This document shows positions 26,974 to 36,266 of a stretch of DNA of 64,000 bases, one piece after another (the first letter of the stretch is position 1; each line of letters opens with the position of its first letter). Source of the DNA: Chryseobacterium lactis (GTDB lineage Bacteria > Bacteroidota > Bacteroidia > Flavobacteriales > Weeksellaceae); contig NZ_CP033924.1 of the NCBI RefSeq assembly GCF_003815875.1, positions 5,270,001 to 5,334,000 of the forward strand, read 5' to 3'. Position numbers and translations under genes: made by a program. Under the pieces are notes generated by a model. That model was given only the letters and a program-made list of their open reading frames with translations, was not told the DNA's origin and did not search any database.

Positions 26974-27432
26974 TTAATCTTTTAACTCAATGGATACATT
27001 CAACCATTCATTATCAAACTTCGGACTGTATTTTTTATAGAAGTTGATGGCCGGTTCATTCCAGTTTAATACCTGAAATACCATTCCGCTATAATGATTT
27101 GATTTTCCATATTCCAGTGTGGCATCAAACAACAACTTACCGATCTGCTTTCCTCTTAATCTTTCTGTCACCACAAGATCCTCAAGATATAACCTTCTTC
27201 CCTTCCAGGTTGAATATCGGTCATAATAGAGAGAAATCCCTACAATTTCATTTTCAAATTCAGCAACAAATGCACCCCAAACCGGAGATTGACCGAAGCC
27301 GTCTTCTGTAAACTGGTCTAAAGTTAACGTTACTTCATGCAACGCTTTCTCATATTCTGCCAGTTCTTTAATTAACTCCAACATTGAAGCGCAGTCCTCA
27401 CTAACGGCTTTCCTGATTATAACGTCACTCAT
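26974..27432 (-). CDS. GNAT acetyltransferase inside the Bat operon (SSAT-like)
   Basis: 152 residues. GNAT motifs are complete: RRLYLEDLVVTERLRGKQIGKLLFDATLEYG with the acetyl-CoA loop, then FQVLNWNEPAINFYKK. The whole sequence, including ELAEYEKALHEVTLT near the start, resembles the diamine (spermidine/spermine) acetyltransferase group. Its start overlaps the moxR stop (TAATG), so it is translationally coupled even though it is not a usual member of this operon. Confidence 0.87.
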   Translation of the reverse strand: MSDVIIRKAVSEDCASMLELIKELAEYEKALHEVTLTLDQFTEDGFGQSPVWGAFVAEFENEIVGISLYYDRYSTWKGRRLYLEDLVVTERLRGKQIGKLLFDATLEYGKSNHYSGMVFQVLNWNEPAINFYKKYSPKFDNEWLNVSIELKD

Positions 27433-28436
27433 TATGGTGCCTGGATTTTTGCTAAAATTCGGTTGATGATCTCTTCTGTTGAAATATCTTCCGCTTCGGC
27501 TTCAAAGGTCAAGCCCATTCTGTGTCTTAATACATCTTTAGCCAGTGCTTTCACATCTTCAGGAATCACAAAAGCTCTTCCTTTAAGGAATGCATAGGCT
27601 CTTGAAGCGATAGCAAGGTTAATAGATGCTCTCGGAGAAGCTCCAAAACTGATATAATTTTTAAGCTCAGAAAGTCCGTAATTTTCCGGATAACGTGTTG
27701 CAAATACCATATCCAGGATATATTTTTCAATTTTCTCATCCAGGTAAATCTGGTTGATTAATTCTTTAGCATCTACAATATCCTGAAGAGAAATTACCGG
27801 CTTCACTGTTGGCTGGTGCGAAGTGGAGACCATCCTCATTACCTGTCTTTCATCTTCGAAAGCAGGATAATCTATGGTACATTTCAGCATGAAACGGTCA
27901 CTTTGTGCTTCCGGCAGCAAATAAGTTCCTTCCTGATCGATAGGGTTCTGCGTGGCCATCACCAAAAATGGTTTTGGTAGCTTCATGGTTTCATCACCAA
28001 TGGTCACCTGTTTCTCCTGCATCACCTCCAGAAGAGCCGACTGTACTTTTGCCGGCGCACGGTTGATCTCATCGGCAAGGACAAAATTGGCAAATACGGG
28101 TCCCTTTTTTATTGAGAAATCATTGTCTTTGATATTATAGATCATTGTTCCCACCACATCTGCAGGCAGCAAATCCGGTGTAAACTGAATTCTTGAGAAC
28201 TCACCATGAACAGCATCTGCCAAAGTTTTTATGGCTAAGGTTTTAGCAAGTCCCGGCACCCCTTCAAGAAGGACGTGACCATTGCCTAAAAGCCCTATCA
28301 AAAGACGGTCTACCATGTATTCCTGTCCAATAATAACTTTGTTGATTTCTTGTCTCAGAAGAGAAAATAAGTAGTTTTTTTCTTTTACTTTTTCCGTCAA
28401 CTGGCGGATATCTTCTGCTTGATATATATCTGACAT
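27432..28436 (-). CDS. MoxR-family AAA ATPase
   Basis: About 334 residues from ATG 28436, which precedes SDIYQAEDIRQLTEK; the frame extends upstream to 28481 but that part is not conserved in character. Walker A GVPGLAKT, Walker B VLADEINR (NFVLADEINRAPAKVQSALLEVMQE), sensor MATQNPIDQEGTYLLPEAQ and SFGASPRASINLAIASRA are all MoxR hallmarks. First gene of the eight-gene leftward Bat operon; probably a chaperone-like ATPase acting on the VWA proteins. Confidence 0.94.
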   Translation of the reverse strand: MSDIYQAEDIRQLTEKVKEKNYLFSLLRQEINKVIIGQEYMVDRLLIGLLGNGHVLLEGVPGLAKTLAIKTLADAVHGEFSRIQFTPDLLPADVVGTMIYNIKDNDFSIKKGPVFANFVLADEINRAPAKVQSALLEVMQEKQVTIGDETMKLPKPFLVMATQNPIDQEGTYLLPEAQSDRFMLKCTIDYPAFEDERQVMRMVSTSHQPTVKPVISLQDIVDAKELINQIYLDEKIEKYILDMVFATRYPENYGLSELKNYISFGASPRASINLAIASRAYAFLKGRAFVIPEDVKALAKDVLRHRMGLTFEAEAEDISTEEIINRILAKIQAP

Positions 28437-28738
28437 AGCTTGATTTAAAATAAGTGGTAAATTTCTGATAAATACTTGCATTAATCAACACAATCAATGC
28501 CATTTTTGAGTTAAAGTTTGTTAAAAATTCCGGTATCGGCAATAGATTCCGAAGCAAACAGCCTGATTTTCTTATACATAAAATCAAATGATCACCTAAT
28601 CCCATAACTTTTCCGGAAAAAGAAACCATGCTATAATCTACTGTAAATCAACAGGTCTATGAGTTTCGATATTTATCGATCATAAAAAATGTTGTGACAG
28701 ATGTATCACAACATTTTCATTATCTTATTAGAACCGTA
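28437..28738 (-). other. Intergenic region before moxR
   Basis: 302 bp. It must contain the promoter of the Bat operon, but no TAnnTTTG box is obvious on the minus strand. The left part is featureless; a terminator for the gene at 28739 lies at its right end. Confidence 0.4.
28686..28717 (-). terminator. Intrinsic terminator of the FnIII protein gene
   Basis: AAAATGTTGTGA pairs perfectly with TCACAACATTTT over an 8-nt loop, and reading leftward continues with T residues. It begins 22 nt beyond the stop codon at 28739. Confidence 0.88.
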
Positions 28739-30040
28739 TTAAAGCTTGGTAATTGTAATTGTAAACACATCTTCCGGCATATCTACATTATCTTCGTACG
28801 AGCCTACGTTTATAAAGTATTCGGTTCCTGAAATCGTTGGAATCACCAACGTCTCCGCAGTACCTCCACCACCGTTATCTCTTGTTCCTACACAAGTCAG
28901 GTTACTGCATGTTCCAAGGAAAACTCCAATTTTAGGATCAAAAGAAAGCGTAGAAGGAGCTACTTTAATGGAATACTGCCCACCGTCTCCTATCATCTTG
29001 AACCAAAGACCATCATTCATCCCATCATTGGCACATGCCAAAATAAATCCTCCGTTATTCGTAGAAGACATCGCATCACTCTGCACATAGGAATAAGGAA
29101 AAGTACTTGCTACCAAAGCTCCCGTACAGACATCATTTACCGGTATCGGAGGGATGGTTTTAAAAGTATTTTCTGTACAACCGGCAGACTCTCCATTTGC
29201 TGAAACAGCTGTCACTTTTAAGTAATAAGTTGTATCGCGGTTAAGAACAATTGAGGGTGAAAGATTCAAGTTATTTGTACTTACTACTTGCTGATTAATA
29301 ATATCCGTACCTCCTGTGCCTGTTCCCAGAGAAACTTTGTAAGAGCTGGCTCCTGAAACCGCTTGCCAGCTTATATTAGGAGACAAGGAGATATATTGGG
29401 CGTTATTGGCAGGATAAAGTACAATAGGGCATCCGGGCGTTGTATTGGGAATTAATCCTGAAATTGTTATTGCTGATTTATAATCCGCCCGTAATCCTCC
29501 CGGTGGAGACGCAGGATCAATTACTTCACGATCTCCTTTATAATAAAGCGTTGAATTGGGAAGATACGGATACACACGAAACACCTCATCAAAATTATTA
29601 ATATCAATACTTGGAGCACTTTCTTTTGCTGCTATTACTAAATTATCTGTGTTATTATATGGAAAAGGTGTGGTGAGAACCACTTCAACTTTACCATTAT
29701 TTTTTGTAACATTTCCGGCAAATACCTGAGTCAGCTGAGAAGCAGGAATCCAATCTGTGCTTGAAGTAAAAGTTGATTTAGAGGTATGTCCAAGATATAG
29801 AGTCCAGTTAGAGGAATCGGTAATTGTTGCTGTTGGATCCAGATAAAATGTAAGCCCGGTAATATTTCCGGCAGCATTGGTATTTATTTCCTGTTTAAGA
29901 TAGATCTGCTGAACGTATGAATAGGAAAAAAAACTGCTTACAGGGGCGCTTCCAACGTTTGTACTTCCGATATTGAGATTGATCTGTGCATCAAACACGG
30001 ACGATATCAACACCAGAAGTAAAAGTAAAATTCTTTTCAT
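28739..30040 (-). CDS. Secreted protein with fibronectin type III domain
   Basis: About 433 residues from ATG 30040 (a TTG 9 nt upstream is the alternative). Signal peptide ILLLLLVLISSVFDAQ. Residues ~20-200 form a beta domain of the type seen in Bacteroidota adhesins (GNITGLTFYLDP; NNTDNLVIAAKE). Residues ~205-300 are an FnIII-like module (PNISWQAVSGASSYKVSLGTG; YYLKVTAVSANGESAGC). The last third begins NDVCTGALVASTFPYSY, a common lectin-like block. No T9SS type A tail is present, so it may be released through another signal. Confidence 0.75.
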   Translation of the reverse strand: MKRILLLLLVLISSVFDAQINLNIGSTNVGSAPVSSFFSYSYVQQIYLKQEINTNAAGNITGLTFYLDPTATITDSSNWTLYLGHTSKSTFTSSTDWIPASQLTQVFAGNVTKNNGKVEVVLTTPFPYNNTDNLVIAAKESAPSIDINNFDEVFRVYPYLPNSTLYYKGDREVIDPASPPGGLRADYKSAITISGLIPNTTPGCPIVLYPANNAQYISLSPNISWQAVSGASSYKVSLGTGTGGTDIINQQVVSTNNLNLSPSIVLNRDTTYYLKVTAVSANGESAGCTENTFKTIPPIPVNDVCTGALVASTFPYSYVQSDAMSSTNNGGFILACANDGMNDGLWFKMIGDGGQYSIKVAPSTLSFDPKIGVFLGTCSNLTCVGTRDNGGGGTAETLVIPTISGTEYFINVGSYEDNVDMPEDVFTITITKL

Positions 30041-30263
30041 AATTGACAATATTAATATCTGATTTTATGCTAAAATAACAATAAAATTTAAATTTATATA
30101 ACAAAAATAGATTATTCAATCATATTATTAACATAAGTACATAACAGTCAATATTTAAGTTTTACACAATAGCCAATAAAAAACAAAACAAATCGCAACT
30201 CCATTCAACAAATAGTGAAAATTAATACATATTTTGATATATTTACAACAAATACCAAGTAAT

Positions 30264-31598
30264 ATGCACAAAAAAATATTTTTTTTAAGTCTATTCTTTA
30301 CGGGTCTTATACAATCACAGGTAACCACAATGACTAATGTAATTTCAGAAGCAGTTTATTATGATGGTTATGCCGCAACGGTATCACAGCCTGTGCCTAC
30401 CGGATTGACCAGATTAAATAATGCTAGATACACCCGAAAGCTTTCAGATATTGAACTTAATTCTTTTAAAACAACCATTGCGATGAGGGTCACAATAGGT
30501 GCTTTGTGTGATAATTATGACCGCCTGGGAGAAGTTTTCCTTGCATTAGTACCCAAAAATCAGACAACCTACGCAATCAATGACCCAAATGTTAAAAGAA
30601 TTGAAGTCGGAAGGTATATTACTCCGTTTATGAATAAAAACAGAACTCCCGTGGAAGTTCCGTATACTTATAATGTAAGCAATTTATACAGTATATTTCA
30701 TGATACGGAATTACGTAACACTTATGACATCTACATGGAACTGGATGTTTTTGGAGTTCCGTATGCGGCTAATAACGAAGTTCCGGGCTGTGCCGGCAGA
30801 AATGATGTCTTTACCGGAACGCTGACATTCTTTTCGAATGATTCCGGAGCAGCCAGTGATTATAACACCCTTGTTCCCTTACTTTCTTATAACGCACTTA
30901 ATAAATACAACAGCACGGACGTTCCGGGTGAAACGGTACGAATTGTAAATTTCAACCTCCCTAATGCTATCACGAATGCCAACTTTGTTGTAATATCCAC
31001 TCCGCATGGTGCCAATAGCGGCGGAGAAGAATATGTAAGAAGGCAAAACTATACTTATATTGATGATGTACAGATGCTAACATATACACCGGGAGGGACA
31101 TCATGTGAGCCATTCAGGGTATATAACACACAAGGGAACGGAATCTATGGAGCAACTCCCAAGACTGAATCCGACTGGACTTCATGGAACAACTGGTGTC
31201 CTGGAAACTCTGTCCCGATCAGAGGATTTACATTACCTAATATGGCTGCAGGAAACCACACACTGAAACATACAATTCCCACAGCTGTATTTAATCAAAA
31301 TCAAGGTGATGTATATTTATCTGTCTATTTGCAAGGGAAGAGCAATGCTACTTTAAATGTAAAAGACATTAAAACAGTCGATGTGGGTATATATCCTAAT
31401 CCTACTTCTGATATTGTACATATAAAATCACCAATAGCTGTGGCCTCACTAAGTCTGTTCAGCATGGATGGAAGGAAGCTATCTGAAACGTACAAAGAAA
31501 ACACAATTGATCTTTCTTCTTACAGTGCTGGTGTGTATGTATTGAATATCGTCCTTAAGGATGGAACTGCATTTAAACATAAAATTGTTAAAAAATAA
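30264..31598 (+). CDS. Secreted PNGase F-like protein with T9SS sorting domain (copy 1)
   Basis: About 444 residues from ATG 30264; an in-frame TTG at 30234 lies before the signal peptide (IFFLSLFFTGLIQSQ). It resembles Elizabethkingia PNGase F: CDNYDRLGEVFL matches the D60 region, VGRYITPF matches GRFITPY, DIYMELDVFG matches the E118 region, GGEEYVRRQNYTY matches the E206 region, and NWCPGNSVPIR matches WCPGMAVPTR. The three acidic catalytic positions are therefore retained (about D86, E159, E255/E256). The last ~70 residues are a type A T9SS domain (IYPNPTSDIVHI ... YVLNIVLKDG ... HKIVKK). Likely removes N-glycans or related groups outside the cell. Confidence 0.8.
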   Translation: MHKKIFFLSLFFTGLIQSQVTTMTNVISEAVYYDGYAATVSQPVPTGLTRLNNARYTRKLSDIELNSFKTTIAMRVTIGALCDNYDRLGEVFLALVPKNQTTYAINDPNVKRIEVGRYITPFMNKNRTPVEVPYTYNVSNLYSIFHDTELRNTYDIYMELDVFGVPYAANNEVPGCAGRNDVFTGTLTFFSNDSGAASDYNTLVPLLSYNALNKYNSTDVPGETVRIVNFNLPNAITNANFVVISTPHGANSGGEEYVRRQNYTYIDDVQMLTYTPGGTSCEPFRVYNTQGNGIYGATPKTESDWTSWNNWCPGNSVPIRGFTLPNMAAGNHTLKHTIPTAVFNQNQGDVYLSVYLQGKSNATLNVKDIKTVDVGIYPNPTSDIVHIKSPIAVASLSLFSMDGRKLSETYKENTIDLSSYSAGVYVLNIVLKDGTAFKHKIVKK

Positions 31599-31964
31599 AA
31601 GAAAGATAACTTTTCTGAATTTACATTCTAAAACAATTAAGATATAAGCTCCTGATGAAGAATATTCGTGAGGAGTTTTTGTTTGTTAAAGCCACCATCT
31701 TCAGCCAGAAATAAATATAATTTAAACTTAACAACCTTAATAACCTTATTATCTACTATAATATTTCAAAATTTAATCAAAATAACCTTTAATTTAAAAT
31801 TATTAAGAATACCAATCGATATCATTCATACTTTGTTCACAAATTCATCACATATAGTTTATTTTAAATAATTAACAATAAATAGAGTTATAAATTATCA
31901 AATCAACAAAATAAACTTTTTTTTATAGCATATTTTTTTATACATTTATAAAAACACCAATACT
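31599..31964 (+). other. Intergenic region between the PNGase F-like paralogues
   Basis: 366 bp, very AT-rich. It contains a terminator-like hairpin near its left end and presumably the promoter of the second copy. A 67-codon ORF here overlaps the hairpin and is not convincing. Confidence 0.5.
31650..31682 (+). terminator. Hairpin after PNGase F-like copy 1
   Basis: CTCCT ... AGGAG enclosing the palindrome GAATATTC, followed by TTTTTGTTTG. Confidence 0.65.
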
Positions 31965-33287
31965 ATGTACAAAAAAATATTTTTTCTAAGCCTACTTATT
32001 GCAGGCCTGTTTAAATCACAGACCCTCACTCCTGTGATCACCCAAGCAACTTACTATGACGGATATGCCGCTACAGTATCACAACCAATTCCACCCGGAT
32101 TGATCAGACTGGGCAATACCAGATACTCGAGAAAACTGACAGATAATGAACTTAATTCTTTCCAGTCAAAAATCACTATCAACGTAAAAATAGGTGCACT
32201 ATGTGACAATTATGATCGCCTGGGAGAAGTCTTTCTTACATTAGTCCCTAAAAATCAAACTACTTATACAATGGATGATTCCAACATTAAAAGAATTGAA
32301 GTTGCCCGCTATATTACTCCGTTTATGAACAAAAACGTTCCTCCTACAGAAGTTCCTTATACTTATGATGTAAGTAATTTATACAGCATATTTCATGACA
32401 CCCAACTACGAAACACCTATGACATCTATATGGAACTGGACGTTTTTGGCGTTCCCTATGCTGCTAATAATGAAGTAGTAGGCTGCAATAGCAGAAATGA
32501 TGTTTTTACCGGAACTCTTACTTTATCATCAAATAATATAGGCAGTCCTTCTGATTACAATACATTAGTTCCTATACTTACTTACAACAGACTCAACAAC
32601 TATAATAGTACCGACGTTACAGGTGAGACCGTTAGAATTACAACCTTTAATCTTCCCAATCCTGTCTCAAATGCCCGCTTCTTTGTAATATCCACCCCAC
32701 ATGGTGGAAATCCCGGAGGTGAAGAATATAACAGAAGACAGAATTATACTTATCTGGACGATGTACAAGTTCTTACCTATACCCCGGGAGGAGTCTCCTG
32801 TGAACCTTATAGAATCTATAATACACAAGGCAACAGGATTTATGGATTCACTCCTAGGACCGACTGGACATTATGGAATAACTGGTGTCCTGGTGCAGCT
32901 GTCCCTATCAGGGAATTTACAGTAAGTAATATGGCTGCAGGAAATCACACGTTAAAGCACACTATCCCTACCGCTGTTTTTAATGAAAGAAACGGTGATG
33001 TCTACCTTTCTGTTTATATGCAGGGGAAAAGTAATTCTTCTTTAAATGTAAAAGATATTAAAACAGTTGATGTCGCTATCTACCCAAATCCCACTACTGA
33101 TATTGTGACCATACAATCAAAAGCAGGAGTAGGATCGCTGACTCTTTTTAGCATGGATGGAAAAAAAATATCTGAAACGAATAAAGAGAACAAAATAAAC
33201 CTTTCTTCTTACGGAAAAGGGGCCTATATTTTAAAAATCGTTCTTAAAGACGGCACTGCTTTCAGCCATAAAATCATTAAAAAATAA
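31965..33287 (+). CDS. Secreted PNGase F-like protein with T9SS sorting domain (copy 2)
   Basis: 440 residues, a close tandem paralogue of the preceding gene. Signal peptide IFFLSLLIAGLFKSQ. The acidic motifs CDNYDRLGEVFL (D84), DIYMELDVFG and GGEEYNRRQNYTY, and NWCPGAAVPIREF, are all conserved, as is the T9SS type A tail (IYPNPTTDIVTI ... YILKIVLKDG ... HKIIKK). Differences are spread along the length, which suggests an older duplication rather than a recent repeat. Same proposed extracellular N-glycan amidase activity; substrate specificity may have diverged. Confidence 0.8.
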   Translation: MYKKIFFLSLLIAGLFKSQTLTPVITQATYYDGYAATVSQPIPPGLIRLGNTRYSRKLTDNELNSFQSKITINVKIGALCDNYDRLGEVFLTLVPKNQTTYTMDDSNIKRIEVARYITPFMNKNVPPTEVPYTYDVSNLYSIFHDTQLRNTYDIYMELDVFGVPYAANNEVVGCNSRNDVFTGTLTLSSNNIGSPSDYNTLVPILTYNRLNNYNSTDVTGETVRITTFNLPNPVSNARFFVISTPHGGNPGGEEYNRRQNYTYLDDVQVLTYTPGGVSCEPYRIYNTQGNRIYGFTPRTDWTLWNNWCPGAAVPIREFTVSNMAAGNHTLKHTIPTAVFNERNGDVYLSVYMQGKSNSSLNVKDIKTVDVAIYPNPTTDIVTIQSKAGVGSLTLFSMDGKKISETNKENKINLSSYGKGAYILKIVLKDGTAFSHKIIKK

Positions 33288-33314
33288 AGTTCAAAAAAAA
33301 TTCAGATTTGGTTT

Positions 33315-33350
33315 ATCCCTCCTATGAAAATGTTCAAAGGAGGGATTTTG
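33315..33350 (+). terminator. Intrinsic terminator after PNGase F-like copy 2
   Basis: ATCCCTCCT pairs with AGGAGGGAT and runs into TTTTG. It begins 28 nt after the stop codon. Confidence 0.85.
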
Positions 33351-33534
33351 TATTTAACAATTGTATCAGACTTACCAGATAATCTCCATACGATTATGAT
33401 CGGATCTCTTTAGAAAACAGTGTAATTAATATTATTTTTTGAAAGAGTTAAAAAATTTTAACTTTAATCGTTGATCCAAAAAATTGTCATTTCCAGTTTA
33501 TTACCCTATTTTTGGAGATTAAAAATTTCGCAAA

Positions 33535-34008
33535 ATGAATTATCATTTTCAAGCGCACAGACAAGTAAGAAAGAACCTTTTAGACATCCTTCAGAATACA
33601 TCCCACGAGGATTTGCTGCTGATTCCGGATGGTTTCAACAATAATATTTACTGGAATATTGCCCATACCGTTGCTACACAACAGCTTTTGCACTATTACC
33701 TGAGCGGAAATCCGTTCCGTATTGATAAGTATTGGATTGAAACTTATAAAAAAGGTACTTTACCCAACTTAAATGTCCAAAAATCTGAAGTGGAAGATTT
33801 GGAGTTTTTACTAACGGAAACTTCAAAAATTCTGATGAAGGATTATGACAGCGATTTCTTTTCAGACTATACTCCTTACACCACGAGTTTCGGAATGGAC
33901 CTGAAAAGCATCCAGGATGCTATTATCTTTAACAATATGCACGAAAGCCTTCACTATGGTTATGTGATGGCACAAAAAAGAGCAATTTTAGGAGAGATAG
34001 GAAGATAG
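33535..34008 (+). CDS. DinB-family metalloenzyme-like protein
   Basis: 157 residues, four-helix-bundle type. Metal-ligand histidines are seen in IYWNIAHTVATQQLLHY and in NNMHESLHYGYVMAQKR, the DinB/YfiT pattern. Members include thiol S-transferases; the substrate is unknown. Bacteroidota-type promoter box TATTTTTG lies about 20 nt upstream of the start. Confidence 0.85.
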   Translation: MNYHFQAHRQVRKNLLDILQNTSHEDLLLIPDGFNNNIYWNIAHTVATQQLLHYYLSGNPFRIDKYWIETYKKGTLPNLNVQKSEVEDLEFLLTETSKILMKDYDSDFFSDYTPYTTSFGMDLKSIQDAIIFNNMHESLHYGYVMAQKRAILGEIGR

Positions 34009-34103
34009 TGAATCTTACTGGGTAAGTCAATGAGTAAAAAATTGATTTATAAAGTAAAATTCACAATTAGCCATTCACTATATAATTATATAATAAATTT
34101 TCA

Positions 34104-34841
34104 ATGAAAGACGATTTTATTTTCGGGCTACGTCCCGTTATTGAAGCAATTGAAGCGGGAAAAACAATTGACAAAGTCTTTGTGCAAAATGCACTTCAAG
34201 GCCCTATTTATGCTGAACTGAAAGCAATTTTAGCGAAAAATAAAATCCGTCCCAATTATGTTCCGGTTGAAAAACTGAACCGTTTTACAAGAAAAAACCA
34301 CCAGGGAGTGGTTGCTTTTATTTCGGATGTTCCGTTTCATAAAGTGGAGGATATTGTTCCCCAGTTATTTGAAGAAGGAAAAACTCCTTTCTTATTGATT
34401 CTGGACAGGCTTACTGATGTAAGAAACTTTGGTGCGATTTGCAGAACTGCAGAATGCGTAGGTGTAGATGCAATTGTTATTCCTGAAAAAGGAGGAGCTC
34501 CCATCAATTCTGATGCTATAAAAACATCGGCAGGTGCTCTTTATAATATCAAAATCTGTAAAGAAAATAACCTTGCACATGTGGTAGACTTTTTGCAACA
34601 AAGCGGAATCACCGTATTCTCTGCCAGTGAAAAGGCAGAAAAATTAATTTACGAAGTAGATTTCACAGAGCCATGTGCGATCGTTATGGGAAATGAGGAA
34701 ACAGGTATTTCTAAAGAAGTACTACACCATTCAGACGAAAAAATAAAGCTTCCGATTGAAGGAAAAACTCAATCTTTGAATGTTTCTGTTGCTTGTGGCG
34801 CGATTTTATATGAAGCTGTAAGACAGAAAATATTGAAATAA
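34104..34841 (+). CDS. rlmB: 23S rRNA (guanosine-2'-O)-methyltransferase RlmB
   Basis: 245 residues. N-terminal substrate-binding region FGLRPVIEAIEAGKTIDKVFVQ, then the SpoU/TrmH knot: LDRLTDVRNFGAICRTAECVGVDA, MGNEETGISKEVL, and SLNVSVACGAILYEAVRQ, which are motifs 1 to 3. It methylates G2251 (E. coli numbering) of 23S rRNA using SAM. TrmH-family relatives are an alternative but the length and N-terminus fit RlmB. Confidence 0.92.
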   Translation: MKDDFIFGLRPVIEAIEAGKTIDKVFVQNALQGPIYAELKAILAKNKIRPNYVPVEKLNRFTRKNHQGVVAFISDVPFHKVEDIVPQLFEEGKTPFLLILDRLTDVRNFGAICRTAECVGVDAIVIPEKGGAPINSDAIKTSAGALYNIKICKENNLAHVVDFLQQSGITVFSASEKAEKLIYEVDFTEPCAIVMGNEETGISKEVLHHSDEKIKLPIEGKTQSLNVSVACGAILYEAVRQKILK

Positions 34842-34879
34842 GTTAATTCGATAACACACAACACTTAAAAAATCAGAAA

Positions 34880-35929
34880 ATGAAAAACATAGCAGCATTA
34901 GCGCTTATCTCATCTATAGCTCTTGTATCTTGTAAAAAAGAAACGGCAAAAATCACGAAAGTAGATCCTAAAACAGGAAAAACAGTTACGGTGGAAGTTC
35001 CTGCTGATTCTGTAGCAAAAGTTGCAGAAAATCCGGCAATCAGAGACTCTGCAGGGATTGTGAAACAAACTTTTAAACTTGAAAAAGGAAAAACATATCC
35101 TCTTACCACTTACCAGAGAGATGTGAAAACAATGACAGATCCTCAGGGAAAATCTATTACCGCTACCAGCGAATCTACAGATGAAATGAACTTCACCGTA
35201 GATGATATCAAAGGAAACGTATATGATATGACCCTTAATCTTGTTGCAAAAAGAAGTTCTCAGTCTGCACAGGGAAAAACGGTTGTGGTAGATACAAAAC
35301 AACCTCTTCCTAAAGAAGATGAGCTTAAAATGATCTGGAATATCAACAGAGCACTTACCGGCAATAAGCTTAACATGAAAATGGATACAAAAGGAAATGT
35401 AATCTCCATCACAGGTTTTGATGCAGTTTATACCAAAGTATCTACAGCTGTAGGAACGCTTATTAAAGATGCGAACGAGAAAGCCAGTGTGGTAGCAAGT
35501 CTTAAGGGATCTTTCAATGAAAAAGTATTAAAAGATCAGTTTAATAAAAATCTAACGATTATTCCTAAAAAAGGAGTAAAAGTAGGTGAAAAATGGACAA
35601 CTTCTGAAAACGCAGATGCAACCGGAAGCGTTAAAGTTACTTCAAACTATGTTTTGAAAAGTCTTGGTAACGGAACTGCAGAAATTGCTGTAACAGGAGG
35701 TATTCCTAAGAAAACAGAGAAGAAAGCTCAGGGACCTATTACGCACAGTCTGAGCAGTGAGCTAGTTCAGAACGGAACGATCAAGTTTGACGAAAGCACA
35801 GGATGGATTACCAACCAGAACATCAATGTAGTTACTACACAGATAGAAAGCATTTCAGACGGAAAACAATCTCAGTCTATGAAAAGTGTTTCAAAATCTT
35901 CTGTAATGGTAAACCCTTCTGCTAAATAA
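34880..35929 (+). CDS. Lipoprotein (DUF6263-like)
   Basis: 349 residues. Lipobox IALVSCKKETAK gives a Cys at residue 18. The mature protein is beta-rich with repeated Lys/Thr segments (KTYPLTTYQRDVKTMTDPQG; GVKVGEKWTTSENADATG; NGTIKFDESTGWITNQNINV), consistent with the DUF6263 family of Bacteroidota lipoproteins. Function unknown. Lies 38 nt after rlmB. Confidence 0.65.
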   Translation: MKNIAALALISSIALVSCKKETAKITKVDPKTGKTVTVEVPADSVAKVAENPAIRDSAGIVKQTFKLEKGKTYPLTTYQRDVKTMTDPQGKSITATSESTDEMNFTVDDIKGNVYDMTLNLVAKRSSQSAQGKTVVVDTKQPLPKEDELKMIWNINRALTGNKLNMKMDTKGNVISITGFDAVYTKVSTAVGTLIKDANEKASVVASLKGSFNEKVLKDQFNKNLTIIPKKGVKVGEKWTTSENADATGSVKVTSNYVLKSLGNGTAEIAVTGGIPKKTEKKAQGPITHSLSSELVQNGTIKFDESTGWITNQNINVVTTQIESISDGKQSQSMKSVSKSSVMVNPSAK

Positions 35930-36006
35930 TTCAATAAAAACGTTTGAGGTTGGGAACTCAAGGGAAGCTTTATATTCTCAGCCTTGAACTTTAAATTTAA
36001 AAAGTT

Positions 36007-36237
36007 ATGAAGTACATTCTTGAGTTAGTACTATCTGCCATCATTATTTTCTTTGTCTGGAATATTCTGAAAAGGATATTCTTCAAGACATTTTATAGTT
36101 ATTGGTTCAATAATAATGATAACGCGAATAAGAAAGAGCAGGATATACACAACTCGAATAAGAATAATCAAAACCTTAAATGGGATGCGGAAACCGTAGA
36201 CTATGAAGAGGTGAAAGAGACTAAAGACAAAAGGTAA
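36007..36237 (+). CDS. DUF4834-like small membrane protein
   Basis: 76 residues: one N-terminal TM segment (YILELVLSAIIIFFVWNIL), an Asn/Lys-rich linker, and the short acidic C-terminal motif ETVDYEEVKE typical of DUF4834 proteins. It is 29 nt upstream of the YfhO-family gene, a neighbour frequently seen in Flavobacteriia. Confidence 0.75.
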   Translation: MKYILELVLSAIIIFFVWNILKRIFFKTFYSYWFNNNDNANKKEQDIHNSNKNNQNLKWDAETVDYEEVKETKDKR

Positions 36238-36266
36238 AAATTCCAAGAAATAAGATAATAACCAGC

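Noticed and set aside
28264..28629. Minus-strand 121-codon ORF overlapping moxR
   Set aside because: Overlaps the Walker A region of moxR in another frame; no signature of a protein family.
31668..31871. 67-codon ORF between the PNGase F-like genes
   Set aside because: Begins within a terminator hairpin, very AT-rich low-complexity product.
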